64,000 nt of DNA from Paraburkholderia sartisoli (GCF_900107685.1 NZ_FNRQ01000013.1:1-64000); one strand, 5' to 3'; counted from the stretch's first letter, positions 44,901 to 52,298 are shown. Numbers and translations are program-made. The notes: generated by a model from the sequence alone, not told the origin.

Positions 44901-45505
44901 GAAACAAAGCGCGCGGCGAGACCCAGTTGACGCAGTGTTTCCACCAGCAGCCAGCCCGAATCGCGACACGAGCCCGACGCGTTGACGAGCGTTTCCTCGG
45001 GCGTCTGAACGCCCGGCTCCATCCGGATCAGATAGCGGATGTCGCGCTGCAGACGCTGGTTCAGCTCGACGAGGAAATCGGCGGTCGCGCGCGGCGTGCG
45101 CTCGATGCTCGCGACGAACGCCGCGAAACGCGGCGTCGGTTCGCGCTTGACGCGGTACGGCGCGAGTTCGAGCGCGAGGCCCGGATCGTATTCGAAGGGA
45201 AACGTCTCGGCGGAGGGTTCGAGGAAGAAATCGAACGGGTTATAGACGGCCATCTCCGCGACGAAATCGACCGTGACCTTGAACTCGCGCGTCTTCCCGG
45301 GAAAAACCAGCCGGGCCTGATAGTTGGCGAACGCGTCCTGCTGCCAGTTCGTGAAGTGCTCTTCTGGCTCGACGCGCATGGAATACGACAGGATGGGCGT
45401 CCGGCAGTGCGGCGCCGGCCGCAGGCGCACCACCTGCGGCGAAAGCGCGACCGCACGGTCGTAACGGTAATGTGTGACATGGGTCAACGCGACACGTATA
45501 GACAC
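41999..45505 (-). CDS. DUF2126 transglutaminase-like protein (large)
   Basis: About 1168 residues. Residues 1-290 are a transglutaminase module (SIRVALTHVTHYRYDRAVAL; Cys in NASGSCRDSGWLL; DLHAWCEVFLPGAGW; Asp in GLDPTSG). The remaining ~850 residues are the DUF2126 region (LTMGGEPTFVAVRDRDAAEW; GQGKWYPGEQLPRW; EVNIHPASNWEQL; TGTGGGNHLVLGG; SLSYLFSGLFIGPTSQAPR), reminiscent of a glutamine-synthetase-like amidoligase core (inferred). GTG 45505 is chosen because AGGAG lies 6 nt upstream. It heads the second ATP-grasp operon and is divergent from the zinc peptidase. A Gly/Ala-rich low-complexity linker lies around residues 620-650. Confidence 0.9.
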   Translation of the reverse strand: MSIRVALTHVTHYRYDRAVALSPQVVRLRPAPHCRTPILSYSMRVEPEEHFTNWQQDAFANYQARLVFPGKTREFKVTVDFVAEMAVYNPFDFFLEPSAETFPFEYDPGLALELAPYRVKREPTPRFAAFVASIERTPRATADFLVELNQRLQRDIRYLIRMEPGVQTPEETLVNASGSCRDSGWLLVETLRQLGLAARFVSGYLLQLAPDTKALEGPSGTEVDFTDLHAWCEVFLPGAGWIGLDPTSGLLAGEGHIPVACTPEPGSAAPVSGAVEKSEVEFGHTMSIQRVLETPRVTKPYTEEAWSDVLAMGAQVDRQLADMDVRLTMGGEPTFVAVRDRDAAEWNTDALGPTKRGYAVALMDRLRARYGANGFLHVGQGKWYPGEQLPRWVMSLYWRADGEPCWHDPSLFADERDPGPDPGLDHYTAEDAERFIHHLAGKLSLDTKTIQPGYEDIWYYLWRERRLPVNVDPFESKLDDELERVRLRRVFDAGLSSVTGYVLPLARTSHLPLNGPKWVSGPWYFRDERMYLIPGDSPMGYRLPLESLPWVSSNDYPWQHAQDPFAPLAPLRPAAQLRMQYGTGPTFRPVMSTRAATAVAPGADNGVSPGNGPAAGSGDGDMTGWARDAARMPERGESASWVSRTALCVEARDPARAAGPKVEAEKFGSGRKLLHVFMPPLSALDDYLDLLAAIEATAAELQMKVIIEGYPPPRDARLKMLQVTPDPGVIEVNIHPASNWEQLVDHTEYLYQSAHETWLSSEKFMLDGRHTGTGGGNHLVLGGATAADSPFLRRPDLLASLIAYWHNHPSLSYLFSGLFIGPTSQAPRVDEARNDQVYELELAFLELQRQIDRLGGRDGWQLPSWLVDRALRNILIDVSGNTHRAEFCIDKLYSPDGPTGRLGLLELRGFEMPPHAHMSLVQQLLLRALVARFWNKPYTTRLTRWGTELHDRYLLGTFVRVDFDDVIADLDAAGFAFDTAWFAPHFEFRFPLVGEIATSGIALTIRSALEPWHVMGEEGSPGGTVRYVDSSVERIEVCALGLNENRHVITVNGVPLPMQPTGRVSEHVAGVRFRAWSQPSALHPTIGVDAPLTFDIVDTWTGHSMGGCQYHVAHPGGRNYQTFPVNAYEAESRRRARFFTTGHTPGPLSVEAPRHSLEFPFTLDLRYW

Positions 45506-45810
45506 ACCGGACTCCTGCGCAAAGGATGGAAGCCGCAAAGATGGCAGGCGCAAAAAGCAAGCTTCATGCCGTTTGTCGTGAGACCTCCCCCGCCTCGCCG
45601 GTCAGGGCGGAACGGCTTGCCCCGACCCATCCGGACGCCACGACCGGCGCATTTCCGCTTTACGCACCAAAGCGGCGCAGCGCTCACGCCCCATCATGCA
45701 CATAATGCGTGAGAAAGAAATGTTCAGCGATACGTCGCGGCACGGGGATTGCGTCGAATGGCGCTGTCAGGTTGACCGCTCCGTCTTCCATTTCCCTGCC
45801 TTGAAAACAG
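45506..45810. other. 305-bp divergent promoter region (DUF2126 / zinc peptidase)
   Basis: No gene is supported. It should contain promoters for both divergent genes. TCATGCA and TGCGTGA at 45694-45712 form an imperfect inverted repeat (6 of 7 positions) that could be an operator. Confidence 0.45.
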
Positions 45811-46881
45811 ATGAAAACCTTCCATTGCAACCGGTGCTCACAGTTCGTGTTCTTCGAGAACGTGCTGTGCGAGCGCTGCAACGCGTTGCTCGGCTATGTG
45901 CCCGGGCTGACCGAAATCAGCGCCTTCGAGGACGCGGGCGAAGGTCTGTGGCGCAGCCTGCATCCGCGCGCCGGCGGCGCGTTATACCGCCAGTGCCACA
46001 ACTTCGCGGTCGAGCAGGTCTGCAACTGGATGATCCCGGCGGATTCCCCCGATACGCTGTGCGCTGCCTGCCAGCTGACCCATACCATTCCCGACCTGAG
46101 CGAGCCGGACAACCGGCTGTACTGGTTTCGCCTCGAAACCGCCAAGCGGCGGCTGCTGTACACGCTGGCATCGCTGGGGCTCACGGTCGAATCGCGGCAA
46201 AGCGACCCTGTTCATGGCCTCGCGTTCGAGTTTCTCGAAGACGGCGGCGACGGCGCACGGGTCATGACGGGCCACGACAACGGCCTGATCACGCTGAATA
46301 TCGCCGAAGCCGACGACGCCCATCGCGAGCGCGTGCGCAGCGCGATGGGCGAGCCGTATCGCACGCTGCTCGGGCATTTCCGGCATGAGAGCGGCCATTA
46401 CTTCTTCGACCGCCTGATCGAAGGCACCCGGTGGGTCGAACCGTATCGCAAGCTGTTCGGCGACGAGCGGGCCGACTACGGCGAAGCGCTCGACGCCTAC
46501 TATCAGAACGGGCCGCCCGCCGACTGGAACACCGCGTATATCAGCGCGTACGCCACCATGCATCCCTGGGAAGACTGGTCCGAGACGTGGGCGCACTATC
46601 TGCTGATCGTCGATGCGCTGGACACGGCCGCTTCGTACGGCCTCGCGCTGCTGCCCGACAGCCCCGACGAACCGACGCTCACCGATGCCACGCCCGTCGA
46701 GGACGCCAGCTTCGATAACCTCGTGAAGCGCTGGTTTCCGCTGACAAACGTGCTGAACAGCCTGAACCGGAGCGTCGGCGTGGCGGACGGCTATCCGTTC
46801 ACGCTGGCGACGCCCGTCATCGACAAGCTGCGCTTTGTGCATCGCGTGATCGCATCGCACGTGGTCAAAGGCGCGCCTTGA
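45811..46881 (+). CDS. Putative zinc-binding metallopeptidase with N-terminal zinc ribbon
   Basis: A 356-residue protein. The N-terminus is a zinc ribbon: Cys6, Cys9, Cys20 and Cys23 (FHCNRC ... CERC), with further cysteines near residues 62-87. The peptidase part has a HESGH zinc motif at 192-196 (a gluzincin-type HExxH variant, HFRHESGHYFFD) and a likely third ligand Glu258 in DWSETWAHYL. Cytoplasmic; no signal peptide. This family regularly neighbours DUF2126/ATP-grasp/alpha-E genes, and here it is divergent from them, supporting a joint peptide-ligation and cleavage system (inference). Its stop codon lies within a 43-bp palindrome. Confidence 0.88.
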   Translation: MKTFHCNRCSQFVFFENVLCERCNALLGYVPGLTEISAFEDAGEGLWRSLHPRAGGALYRQCHNFAVEQVCNWMIPADSPDTLCAACQLTHTIPDLSEPDNRLYWFRLETAKRRLLYTLASLGLTVESRQSDPVHGLAFEFLEDGGDGARVMTGHDNGLITLNIAEADDAHRERVRSAMGEPYRTLLGHFRHESGHYFFDRLIEGTRWVEPYRKLFGDERADYGEALDAYYQNGPPADWNTAYISAYATMHPWEDWSETWAHYLLIVDALDTAASYGLALLPDSPDEPTLTDATPVEDASFDNLVKRWFPLTNVLNSLNRSVGVADGYPFTLATPVIDKLRFVHRVIASHVVKGAP

Positions 46882-46894
46882 CCACGTGCGATGC
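46852..46894. repeat. 43-bp near-perfect palindrome spanning the zinc peptidase stop codon
   Basis: The 17-bp arm GCATCGCACGTGGTCAA at 46852 pairs perfectly with 46878-46894. The centre, AGGCGCGCC, is itself almost palindromic. The last seven codons and the stop lie inside it. No T-run follows, and a conventional terminator comes just after. Confidence 0.85.
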
Positions 46895-46904
46895 ATGCAG
46901 GAAA

Positions 46905-46941
46905 GAGAAAAGCCGCGACAGTCTGCCTGTCGCGGCCTTTC
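46905..46941. terminator. Bidirectional terminator between zinc peptidase and phasin genes
   Basis: GCCGCGACAG (46912-46921) pairs with CTGTCGCGGC (46927-46936), flanked by AAA on the left and TTT on the right. It lies between convergent genes. Confidence 0.8.
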
Positions 46942-46974
46942 ATTGCGTTTCCATGCGATGGCGGATGCGCGCGA

Positions 46975-47385
46975 TTACTTCTTCTGCTGCATCAACGTCC
47001 TGAGTTCCTCGACGTTTTCCTCAACGCGCTTCTGGATCACCGCATACGACTCCGCCTGCGACTGATACGCAGCCTGAGCAAGCTGCTGCATGTTCGCGAG
47101 CGCCTTGTGCAGCGTTTGCTGCACAAGTTCGGCGGCCTGCGGCGACGGAGCGCCGCCCGAGGAAGCCAGCGCCTGCAATTCGCCCAGCGTCGCGCGCAGC
47201 ATTTCGCCCTGCTTCTGCGCGAGCGACTGCATGCCCTGAAACGCTGTCTGGTTGGCCGTGACGAGCGCCTCGACGTCCTTGCGCCGCGCTTCCATGATGG
47301 CGGGTACGTCGAAGCCGGGCAGCTTGAACTGCTCGAGCATTTTGGTGAATTCGCCAAACGGATTGGCGGCGTCGAATTTTTCCAT
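46975..47385 (-). CDS. Phasin family protein
   Basis: A 136-residue, almost wholly helical protein. FGEFTKMLEQFKLPGFDVPAI followed by ARRKDVEALVTANQTAFQGM is the phasin signature; the rest is Ala/Gln-rich amphipathic helix. Phasins coat polyhydroxyalkanoate granules. It starts at ATG 47385 after GGGAGGGGATCC; the longer open frame upstream is not family-like. Monocistronic, convergent with the zinc peptidase. It is shorter than the usual ~190-residue PhaP1 and may be a secondary phasin. Confidence 0.88.
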   Translation of the reverse strand: MEKFDAANPFGEFTKMLEQFKLPGFDVPAIMEARRKDVEALVTANQTAFQGMQSLAQKQGEMLRATLGELQALASSGGAPSPQAAELVQQTLHKALANMQQLAQAAYQSQAESYAVIQKRVEENVEELRTLMQQKK

Positions 47386-47702
47386 GCTGGATCCCCTCCC
47401 GGGACGTGTGAACATACGGCCGGTGCGCGAAGATTCAACCGAGCCACCCGCGCACAGCAGCCAACCTTTGACATGACATGGCGCGCCACCTCGATATCGC
47501 CGGCACCTGTCGGGTAACGGGGACATGCCTGGGGCCACGTCTTGGGATCATGCGCTTTCTGCCTGCATTGCGCCAGCACGCGTTCGCCGCGCACGTGTCC
47601 CCGATGCGCCGAAGGTCATCGGCAATCATGGCGCAATGCTCTATTCTCTCTAACTGGAGCGACGCGCCCGATACGCAGGCGCCGCCACGAGAGGGCTACA
47701 AC
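47386..47702. other. 317-bp divergent region between phasin and P450 genes
   Basis: An open frame continues through it from 47478 into the P450, but its translation does not resemble P450 N-termini. TTGACA at 47468-47473 could be a -35 element; no good -10 is seen. Probably promoter DNA for both genes. Confidence 0.45.
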
Positions 47703-49133
47703 ATGGATGCAGATGCAGCGAATACCCACGCCACCCGCATGCGCCAGATCGCCGATCTGCCCTGCCCCAAGGGCCTGCCGTTGATCGGCAACCTGCATCA
47801 GCTCGCGCCCGCGAAGCTCCATCTGATCCTGGAGCGCTGGGCCGAAGAGTTCGGCACGCCGTTCAGGTTCCAGATAGCGGGCATGCCGGTTACCGTCTGG
47901 ACCGATACCGAGCTTTGCCAGAGCATCATGCGCGAGCGGCCGCATCGCTATCGCCGGTATGCGACGCTCGAATCGGTGCTGGAGGAAATCGGCTGCAATG
48001 GCCTCTTTTCCGCAGAAGGCGCCGCATGGGAACCGCAACGGCGGCTCGTCATGCAGGCGCTGTCGATTCCACATATCAAGGCGTTCTACCCGACGCTGGC
48101 CGCGATCACCGAACGCCTGCGCGTGCGCTGGGCTCGCGCGGCTGAACAGGGCAGCGTCGTCGAAATGACAGAAGACCTCAAGCGCTACACGGTGGACGTG
48201 ACAAGCGCGCTCGCGTTCGGCGAAGACCCGCATACGATCGAAAAAAATCGCGGCGTGATCCAGGAGCACCTCGCGCTGATCTTCCCGATGCTGATGACGC
48301 GCATCAACGCGCCCTTCCCGTACTGGCGTTACATCCGCCTGCCGCGCGACAGGCGCGTGGACCGCGCACTGGCCGAGGTGCATCGCTATGTCCGGCAGAT
48401 GATGGAACGCGCGCGCGCCCATATGCGCGACGATCCGTCGGAGACGCCGCGGCATCTGCTCGAAGCGATGCTGATGATGCGCGACCAGCCCGACTCCGGC
48501 ATCACCGACGACCAGGTTGCCGCCAACGTGCTCACGTTGCTGCTTGCAGGCGAGGACACCACCGCCAATTCGATTGCATGGGCGCTGCTTTACCTCGCCG
48601 ACGACAAGCCGCTGCAACAGCGCATGGCCGACGAAGCGCGCGCGGCGCTGGGGGCGTCGCCCATCTGCCCCGACTATGGCGCGTTGAAGTCGCTGGATCT
48701 GTTCGAAGCGGTGTGTACCGAAGCAAGCCGCCTGAAACCCGTGGCCGCGATCAATTCGTTCGAGCCGCTGGAAGACGTGTGCCTGCAGGGTGTGTCGCTG
48801 CCCGCGGGCAGCAAGCACTTTTTCTTGAACCGGCCCGCGATGCTCGACGCACACAACTTCGCCGAGCCGCTGAAGTTCGACCCGGACCGCTGGCTGCGTC
48901 AGCGCGATGCCGCGCACGGCGCGCATGAAATGCGCGCGTACCTGCAGTTTGGCGCGGGGCCGCGCGTGTGCCCCGGACGGCATCTGGCGGGTGTCGAGAT
49001 GCGGCTCGTGCTGTCGATGCTGATGGCGAATTTCACGGTCCATCTCGCGGTCGACCCGGACACCATCGAAGAAATCTCCGCGTTCACGATGGTGCCCAGT
49101 TCGATGCCGGTGAGGCTCGCCGTGCGGCCTTAG
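47703..49133 (+). CDS. Cytochrome P450
   Basis: A 476-residue soluble haem monooxygenase. All core motifs are intact: I-helix oxygen-activation AGEDTT (282-287), the ExxR pair at Glu340-Arg343 (EASR), and the haem ligand Cys423 in FGAGPRVCPGRHLAG. The proline-rich PCPKGLPLIGN follows the N-terminus, as in eukaryote-like or fatty-acid P450s, but without a membrane anchor. No ferredoxin or reductase gene adjoins it, so electrons must come from partners elsewhere. ATG 47703 fits the family start. Substrate unknown. It ends 34 nt from the convergent AhpD-like gene. Confidence 0.93.
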   Translation: MDADAANTHATRMRQIADLPCPKGLPLIGNLHQLAPAKLHLILERWAEEFGTPFRFQIAGMPVTVWTDTELCQSIMRERPHRYRRYATLESVLEEIGCNGLFSAEGAAWEPQRRLVMQALSIPHIKAFYPTLAAITERLRVRWARAAEQGSVVEMTEDLKRYTVDVTSALAFGEDPHTIEKNRGVIQEHLALIFPMLMTRINAPFPYWRYIRLPRDRRVDRALAEVHRYVRQMMERARAHMRDDPSETPRHLLEAMLMMRDQPDSGITDDQVAANVLTLLLAGEDTTANSIAWALLYLADDKPLQQRMADEARAALGASPICPDYGALKSLDLFEAVCTEASRLKPVAAINSFEPLEDVCLQGVSLPAGSKHFFLNRPAMLDAHNFAEPLKFDPDRWLRQRDAAHGAHEMRAYLQFGAGPRVCPGRHLAGVEMRLVLSMLMANFTVHLAVDPDTIEEISAFTMVPSSMPVRLAVRP

Positions 49134-49142
49134 TGCTTGCGA

Positions 49143-49175
49143 CCGTTATGCGTCCGTTATGCGTCCGTTATGCGA
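49143..49175. repeat. Three tandem 11-bp repeats at a convergent gene junction
   Basis: CCGTTATGCGT occurs at 49143 and 49154, and CCGTTATGCGA at 49165. The last copy contains the stop codon of the AhpD-like gene. No terminator is seen between the two convergent genes. Confidence 0.85.
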
Positions 49176-49704
49176 CGGCCGGGAAATCGAGCGTCGTGTC
49201 GTTCACGCGGTTCACGAGATTCGTGAAGGTGATCGACGCAACTGTCAGACAGATTTCGATAACCTGACGCTCGCTATAGCCCGCGTCGCGCACGGCGTCG
49301 AGTTCGGCAGCCGGCACGGTGCCGCGCGTATCCACCAGCGTGCGAACGAAGTGCACCAGTGCGTCGCGCCTTGCGTCGCCGGTTGCAACGCCCGCACGGA
49401 CCTGCTTCATCGCTTCCGGCGAGAGGCCCGCGAACTTGCCCATCAGCGTATGAGCGGCGATACAGTAATCACAACCCGCTACTTCGCTGACAGCGAGCCT
49501 GATGGTTTCGATGTCGGCCTTTTCGAGGCTGCCATGCGAGATGACGCCGTCGACAGCGAGCATTGCGCCGAGCCCTTCAGGGCTGTGCGTGCCGATGGTG
49601 GCGTACGCGTTCGGCACCTTGCCGGCAGCCTTCCTGATCGCGGCGAACAGGTCGGCGGTGGCGCCAGTTGCTTCGTTGGGGTTGATAGCGGAAAGACGTG
49701 ACAT
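49168..49704 (-). CDS. Carboxymuconolactone decarboxylase/AhpD-like protein
   Basis: A 178-residue all-helical protein of the CMD/AhpD superfamily. The redox-type motif Cys78-x-x-Cys81-x-x-x-His85 (GCDYCIAAH) points to alkylhydroperoxidase-like thiol chemistry rather than lactone decarboxylation. GLSPEAMKQVRAG and YSERQVIEICLTVASITFTN complete the fold. ATG at 49702-49704 follows AAGGAGTCGATC. Monocistronic and convergent with the P450. Physiological substrate unknown; a role in peroxide detoxification is likely. Confidence 0.9.
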   Translation of the reverse strand: MSRLSAINPNEATGATADLFAAIRKAAGKVPNAYATIGTHSPEGLGAMLAVDGVISHGSLEKADIETIRLAVSEVAGCDYCIAAHTLMGKFAGLSPEAMKQVRAGVATGDARRDALVHFVRTLVDTRGTVPAAELDAVRDAGYSERQVIEICLTVASITFTNLVNRVNDTTLDFPAVA

Positions 49705-49856
49705 GATCGACTCCTTGAGTGTTGGGTTTTATCTGCTAGCCATGTCGTATGGCATGGGAGTCAGTTTAGGCAGATGAAGTGCGCTTATTAATGCTCCAAC
49801 ACAGCAAATTCATGCTCAATCGTCTCATTCGAGAACGTCGCGCGGGCCAGCTTCAT

Positions 49857-50168
49857 TCATTTCACGCGTCGTCGCGCCTTGAGCCGCGACGCCACCGCAA
49901 CCAGCACCACGCCCGCAAGAACGATGAGCAGTCGATGCCGCGGGTCGAACGTACCCGTCATCTTCCATTCGAAGAGACCCTGGCCGATGCCCCACAACAG
50001 CACCAGCGTGCCGGCGAAATCGATCAACGCAATCCATGTGGGGTTTTGTGCATCCCGAGCGCCCAGCGCCTTGACGTGTCGCATCAGCCTGAACGGAAGC
50101 ACACACAGAAAATACGTGAGACCGATGAGCAGAAGGGAAGCAAGGGCTAGCTTGATGATCAGCAACAT
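49857..50168 (-). CDS. Small hypothetical inner-membrane protein
   Basis: A 103-residue protein with three hydrophobic segments: residues 1-27 (MLLIIKLALASLLLIGLTYF), about 46-64 (IALIDFAGTLVLLWGIGQGL) and about 80-94 (LLIVLAGVVLVAVAS). It has a basic, arginine-rich C-terminus (RLKARRRVK), giving an inside-positive topology. I do not recognise the family. It stands between the AhpD-like gene and the orphan ABC ATPase with no operon partner. Hydrophobic pattern and charge distribution favour a real gene. Confidence 0.6.
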   Translation of the reverse strand: MLLIIKLALASLLLIGLTYFLCVLPFRLMRHVKALGARDAQNPTWIALIDFAGTLVLLWGIGQGLFEWKMTGTFDPRHRLLIVLAGVVLVAVASRLKARRRVK

Positions 50169-50441
50169 GACGTTGGCGATGTCCAGTACGAACGACTGAT
50201 TGAGGGCCAGCCCATTCTAGCGGAACAGGCGCGGTATGTGCTTATTGACTTCAGCAGGTCCAGGCCAATGAATTGTGTACGGCGTCTTCAATCGCAGCGC
50301 CGGGGGAATCAGGAACGCTTTAGCGCGGCTGTTACACTTGCGCGGGTACGTCCACCACAAAAAACACGCGCCGCTCCAGTGCGAATTGCAATGGACGTCA
50401 CTCGCGCACGGCAAATTCCCGTCTGACCGACCTCGCCACTC

Positions 50442-51065
50442 ATGCTTCGATTCGAGAACCTCTCCAAGCGCTACGATGCGCGCATCCTCTTTCAGGGTCT
50501 GCATTTCAGCGTCGATTCCGGATGCGTCGCGCTGGATGACGAAAGCGGAAGTGGCAAGTCCACGTTGCTGGGCATCCTCGCCGGCACGATCCAGGCCGAC
50601 AGGGGCGAAGTCTGGGTCGGCGGTCATTCCTTGCGCGACTCGCCCGTCGAGGCGAAATCCGCCATCGCCTATGTCCCCGAAGACTGCATGACGTATCCGG
50701 ATCAAACCGGGCGGGCGTATCTCGAGGACATTGCTTCGACGCGCAAGACGGCGCTCACCCCCCACGCACTCGAACTCGCTGACCGCTTTGGTCTGACGAC
50801 GCATCTCGACAAGCGCTTCGAGCAGATGTCGTTTGGCACCCGCAAGAAAATGTTCCTGACAGCGGCCGCTTTGGGCGACGTAAAGGTCGTCGTCGCGGAT
50901 GAGCCCGTCGGAGGACTCGACGCCGCCGCGCGTGCGGTGTTGATCGACCTCTTCAAGACGCTGTCGAAAAACCGCACGGTCTTCTTCACCAGTTACGACG
51001 CGGATTTTTCGCGCGCCTGCGAAGCCAGAACGATCAGCTTCGCGGAACTTGGAAAGAACACCTGA
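50442..51065 (+). CDS. Atypical orphan ABC ATP-binding protein
   Basis: A 207-residue single NBD. It opens MLRFENLSKRYDARILFQGL like a normal ABC ATPase, but the Walker A is DESGSGKST with Asp33 in place of the first Gly. The signature is MSFGTRKKM instead of LSGGQ, and the H-loop reads FFTSYDADF with Tyr where the conserved His belongs. Walker B (VVVADEPVGGLD) is intact. No permease gene adjoins, and the upstream 270 nt contain no clear gene. It may partner a distant membrane protein or act as a soluble regulator; catalysis could be weak. Confidence 0.8.
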   Translation: MLRFENLSKRYDARILFQGLHFSVDSGCVALDDESGSGKSTLLGILAGTIQADRGEVWVGGHSLRDSPVEAKSAIAYVPEDCMTYPDQTGRAYLEDIASTRKTALTPHALELADRFGLTTHLDKRFEQMSFGTRKKMFLTAAALGDVKVVVADEPVGGLDAAARAVLIDLFKTLSKNRTVFFTSYDADFSRACEARTISFAELGKNT

Positions 51066-51071
51066 CCGGCC

Positions 51072-51986
51072 TCAACTCGCGGCAGTGGTTAGCGAAGACA
51101 GGGCGCCCGTCCCCAGCAACGTTCTGAGCGTGGTGGAAAACGCAGCAGCGGTCGCGGTCTGGTAAGCGCCCTTGCGCCGAAGCAGCGCCACGGTTCGCGA
51201 CGGAAATTTCGGCTCGATCGTCACGTATTTCAGGTCGCGATGCTCATATTGAAGCGCGCCGGGCAAAAGCGTCGCGACCTTGCCCGTGCGTACGATCTTC
51301 AACAGGGCGCTGATCGAATTCGCCTGCATCGCAACGTGTGGCTTGAATCCGTGCGACTCGAAGTAACTGTCGACAAAAAAGCGCGACACGAACTGCCCGC
51401 TGAGCAACGCTAGCGGGAGTGTCGCAAGCTTTCTGCCTGTAATGGGTGAACGGTGTTGCGCGACCGGATGATCGTGGCTCACAACCAGCGTGATCTGCTC
51501 CTGAAACAGCGCTTCCGATTCGATATCGTCCGAGCGGATGTCCGTGAATCCGATCGCCAGATCGAGGCGGTCATCGCTCAAGCCGCCTTCAATGCCCTCC
51601 TGCGACATTTCCGTCATCTCGATCGTGATGTCCGGATACGCCGCATGGAAATGCTCAATGACGGGCGTCACCAGATATTCGGTGAACGTTGGCGTGAACG
51701 CGAGCCGCAGATGGCCTCGCGACAGATCGCGCACGTCGTGCAGCGCACGCTGCCCGGCTTCGAGGTCCAGCAGCGCGCGGCGTGCGAATTCGATGTAGGC
51801 GCTGCCGAAGTCGGTCAGTTGAACCACCCGGCCACTGCGATCGAACAGCTGGCCGCCGATCTCGCTCTCCAGCTGGCGTATCTGCTGCGACAGCGCGGGC
51901 TGCGAAATATGCAGGCTGTCGGCCGCACGCGTGAAGTTGCGATGTTCGGCGACCGCAAGCAGATAGCGAATATGACGGAGTATCAC
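51072..51986 (-). CDS. LysR family transcriptional regulator (CynR-like)
   Basis: About 304 residues. The N-terminal helix-turn-helix LAVAEHRNFTRAADSLHISQPALSQQI and following LFDRSGRVVQLTDFG are strongly CynR-like. The C-terminal effector domain follows (GHLRLAFTPTFTEYLVTPVI). The start is probably GTG 51986 (VILRHIRYLLAVAEH), matching homologue length; ATG 52019 is an alternative. An ATAA-N7-TTAT box lies 10 nt upstream of that GTG. No cyanase or carbonic anhydrase genes adjoin, so the CynR name does not imply cyanate. Divergent from a small membrane protein. Confidence 0.88.
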   Translation of the reverse strand: MILRHIRYLLAVAEHRNFTRAADSLHISQPALSQQIRQLESEIGGQLFDRSGRVVQLTDFGSAYIEFARRALLDLEAGQRALHDVRDLSRGHLRLAFTPTFTEYLVTPVIEHFHAAYPDITIEMTEMSQEGIEGGLSDDRLDLAIGFTDIRSDDIESEALFQEQITLVVSHDHPVAQHRSPITGRKLATLPLALLSGQFVSRFFVDSYFESHGFKPHVAMQANSISALLKIVRTGKVATLLPGALQYEHRDLKYVTIEPKFPSRTVALLRRKGAYQTATAAAFSTTLRTLLGTGALSSLTTAAS

Positions 51987-51995
51987 GCGTGTCTC

Positions 51996-52010
51996 ATAAG
52001 TTTTAATTAT
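51996..52010. promoter_or_regulatory. LysR-type box in the LysR/small-ORF intergenic region
   Basis: ATAA-N7-TTAT (ATAAGTTTTAATTAT) contains the T-N11-A core of LysR binding sites. It lies between the divergent genes and probably autoregulates the LysR gene. Confidence 0.55.
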
Positions 52011-52085
52011 CAAGGTCATTCTAAACCGGTCTTGGACTCTATAGGCGCGGACGACCACAATGAGTCAAAACCGACAGGATTTCAT

Positions 52086-52298
52086 ATGCAATTACTTATC
52101 GTCGCCGTGATTACCGCGTTGTCTTTTGGTGCGATGACAACGTACCTGATTGCCCAGCTTCTTTCCGAGGACGTCATGTTGAAGAGCGCGCGCCACGGCC
52201 GCTACGCGTATCTCGGCGAAGACGACGGAGAAGCAACCTCGTGGCCGGCCCGACATCAGGCGGTCGTGCCGCCGCGGCACGTTCGCGACGCCCGGTAG
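52086..52298 (+). CDS. Small hypothetical single-pass membrane protein
   Basis: A 70-residue open frame starting at ATG 52086 with AGGAT 6 nt upstream. An N-terminal hydrophobic helix (residues 3-25, LLIVAVITALSFGAMTTYLI) is followed by a polar, charged tail (SARHGRYAYLGEDDGE). I do not recognise it. Being divergent from the LysR regulator with a shared promoter region makes it a candidate target. Short and without homology seen, so only moderately supported. Confidence 0.5.
   Translation: MQLLIVAVITALSFGAMTTYLIAQLLSEDVMLKSARHGRYAYLGEDDGEATSWPARHQAVVPPRHVRDAR

Noticed and set aside
42197..45712. Very long plus-strand open frame opposite the DUF2126 gene
   Set aside because: Composition is Arg/His/Glu-rich shadow coding caused by high GC; the minus strand carries all recognisable domains.
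47478..47702. N-terminal extension of the P450 open frame
   Set aside because: The 75-residue extension does not resemble P450 N-termini; ATG 47703 gives a family-like start.
50217..50441. Minus-strand frame ending at 50217 upstream of the orphan ATPase
   Set aside because: The C-terminal translation is not obviously random, but it runs antisense into the ATPase gene and matches no family I recognise.
51072..51986. Calling the LysR gene cynR
   Set aside because: Sequence is CynR-like in the HTH, but no cyanase or carbonic anhydrase gene is present.
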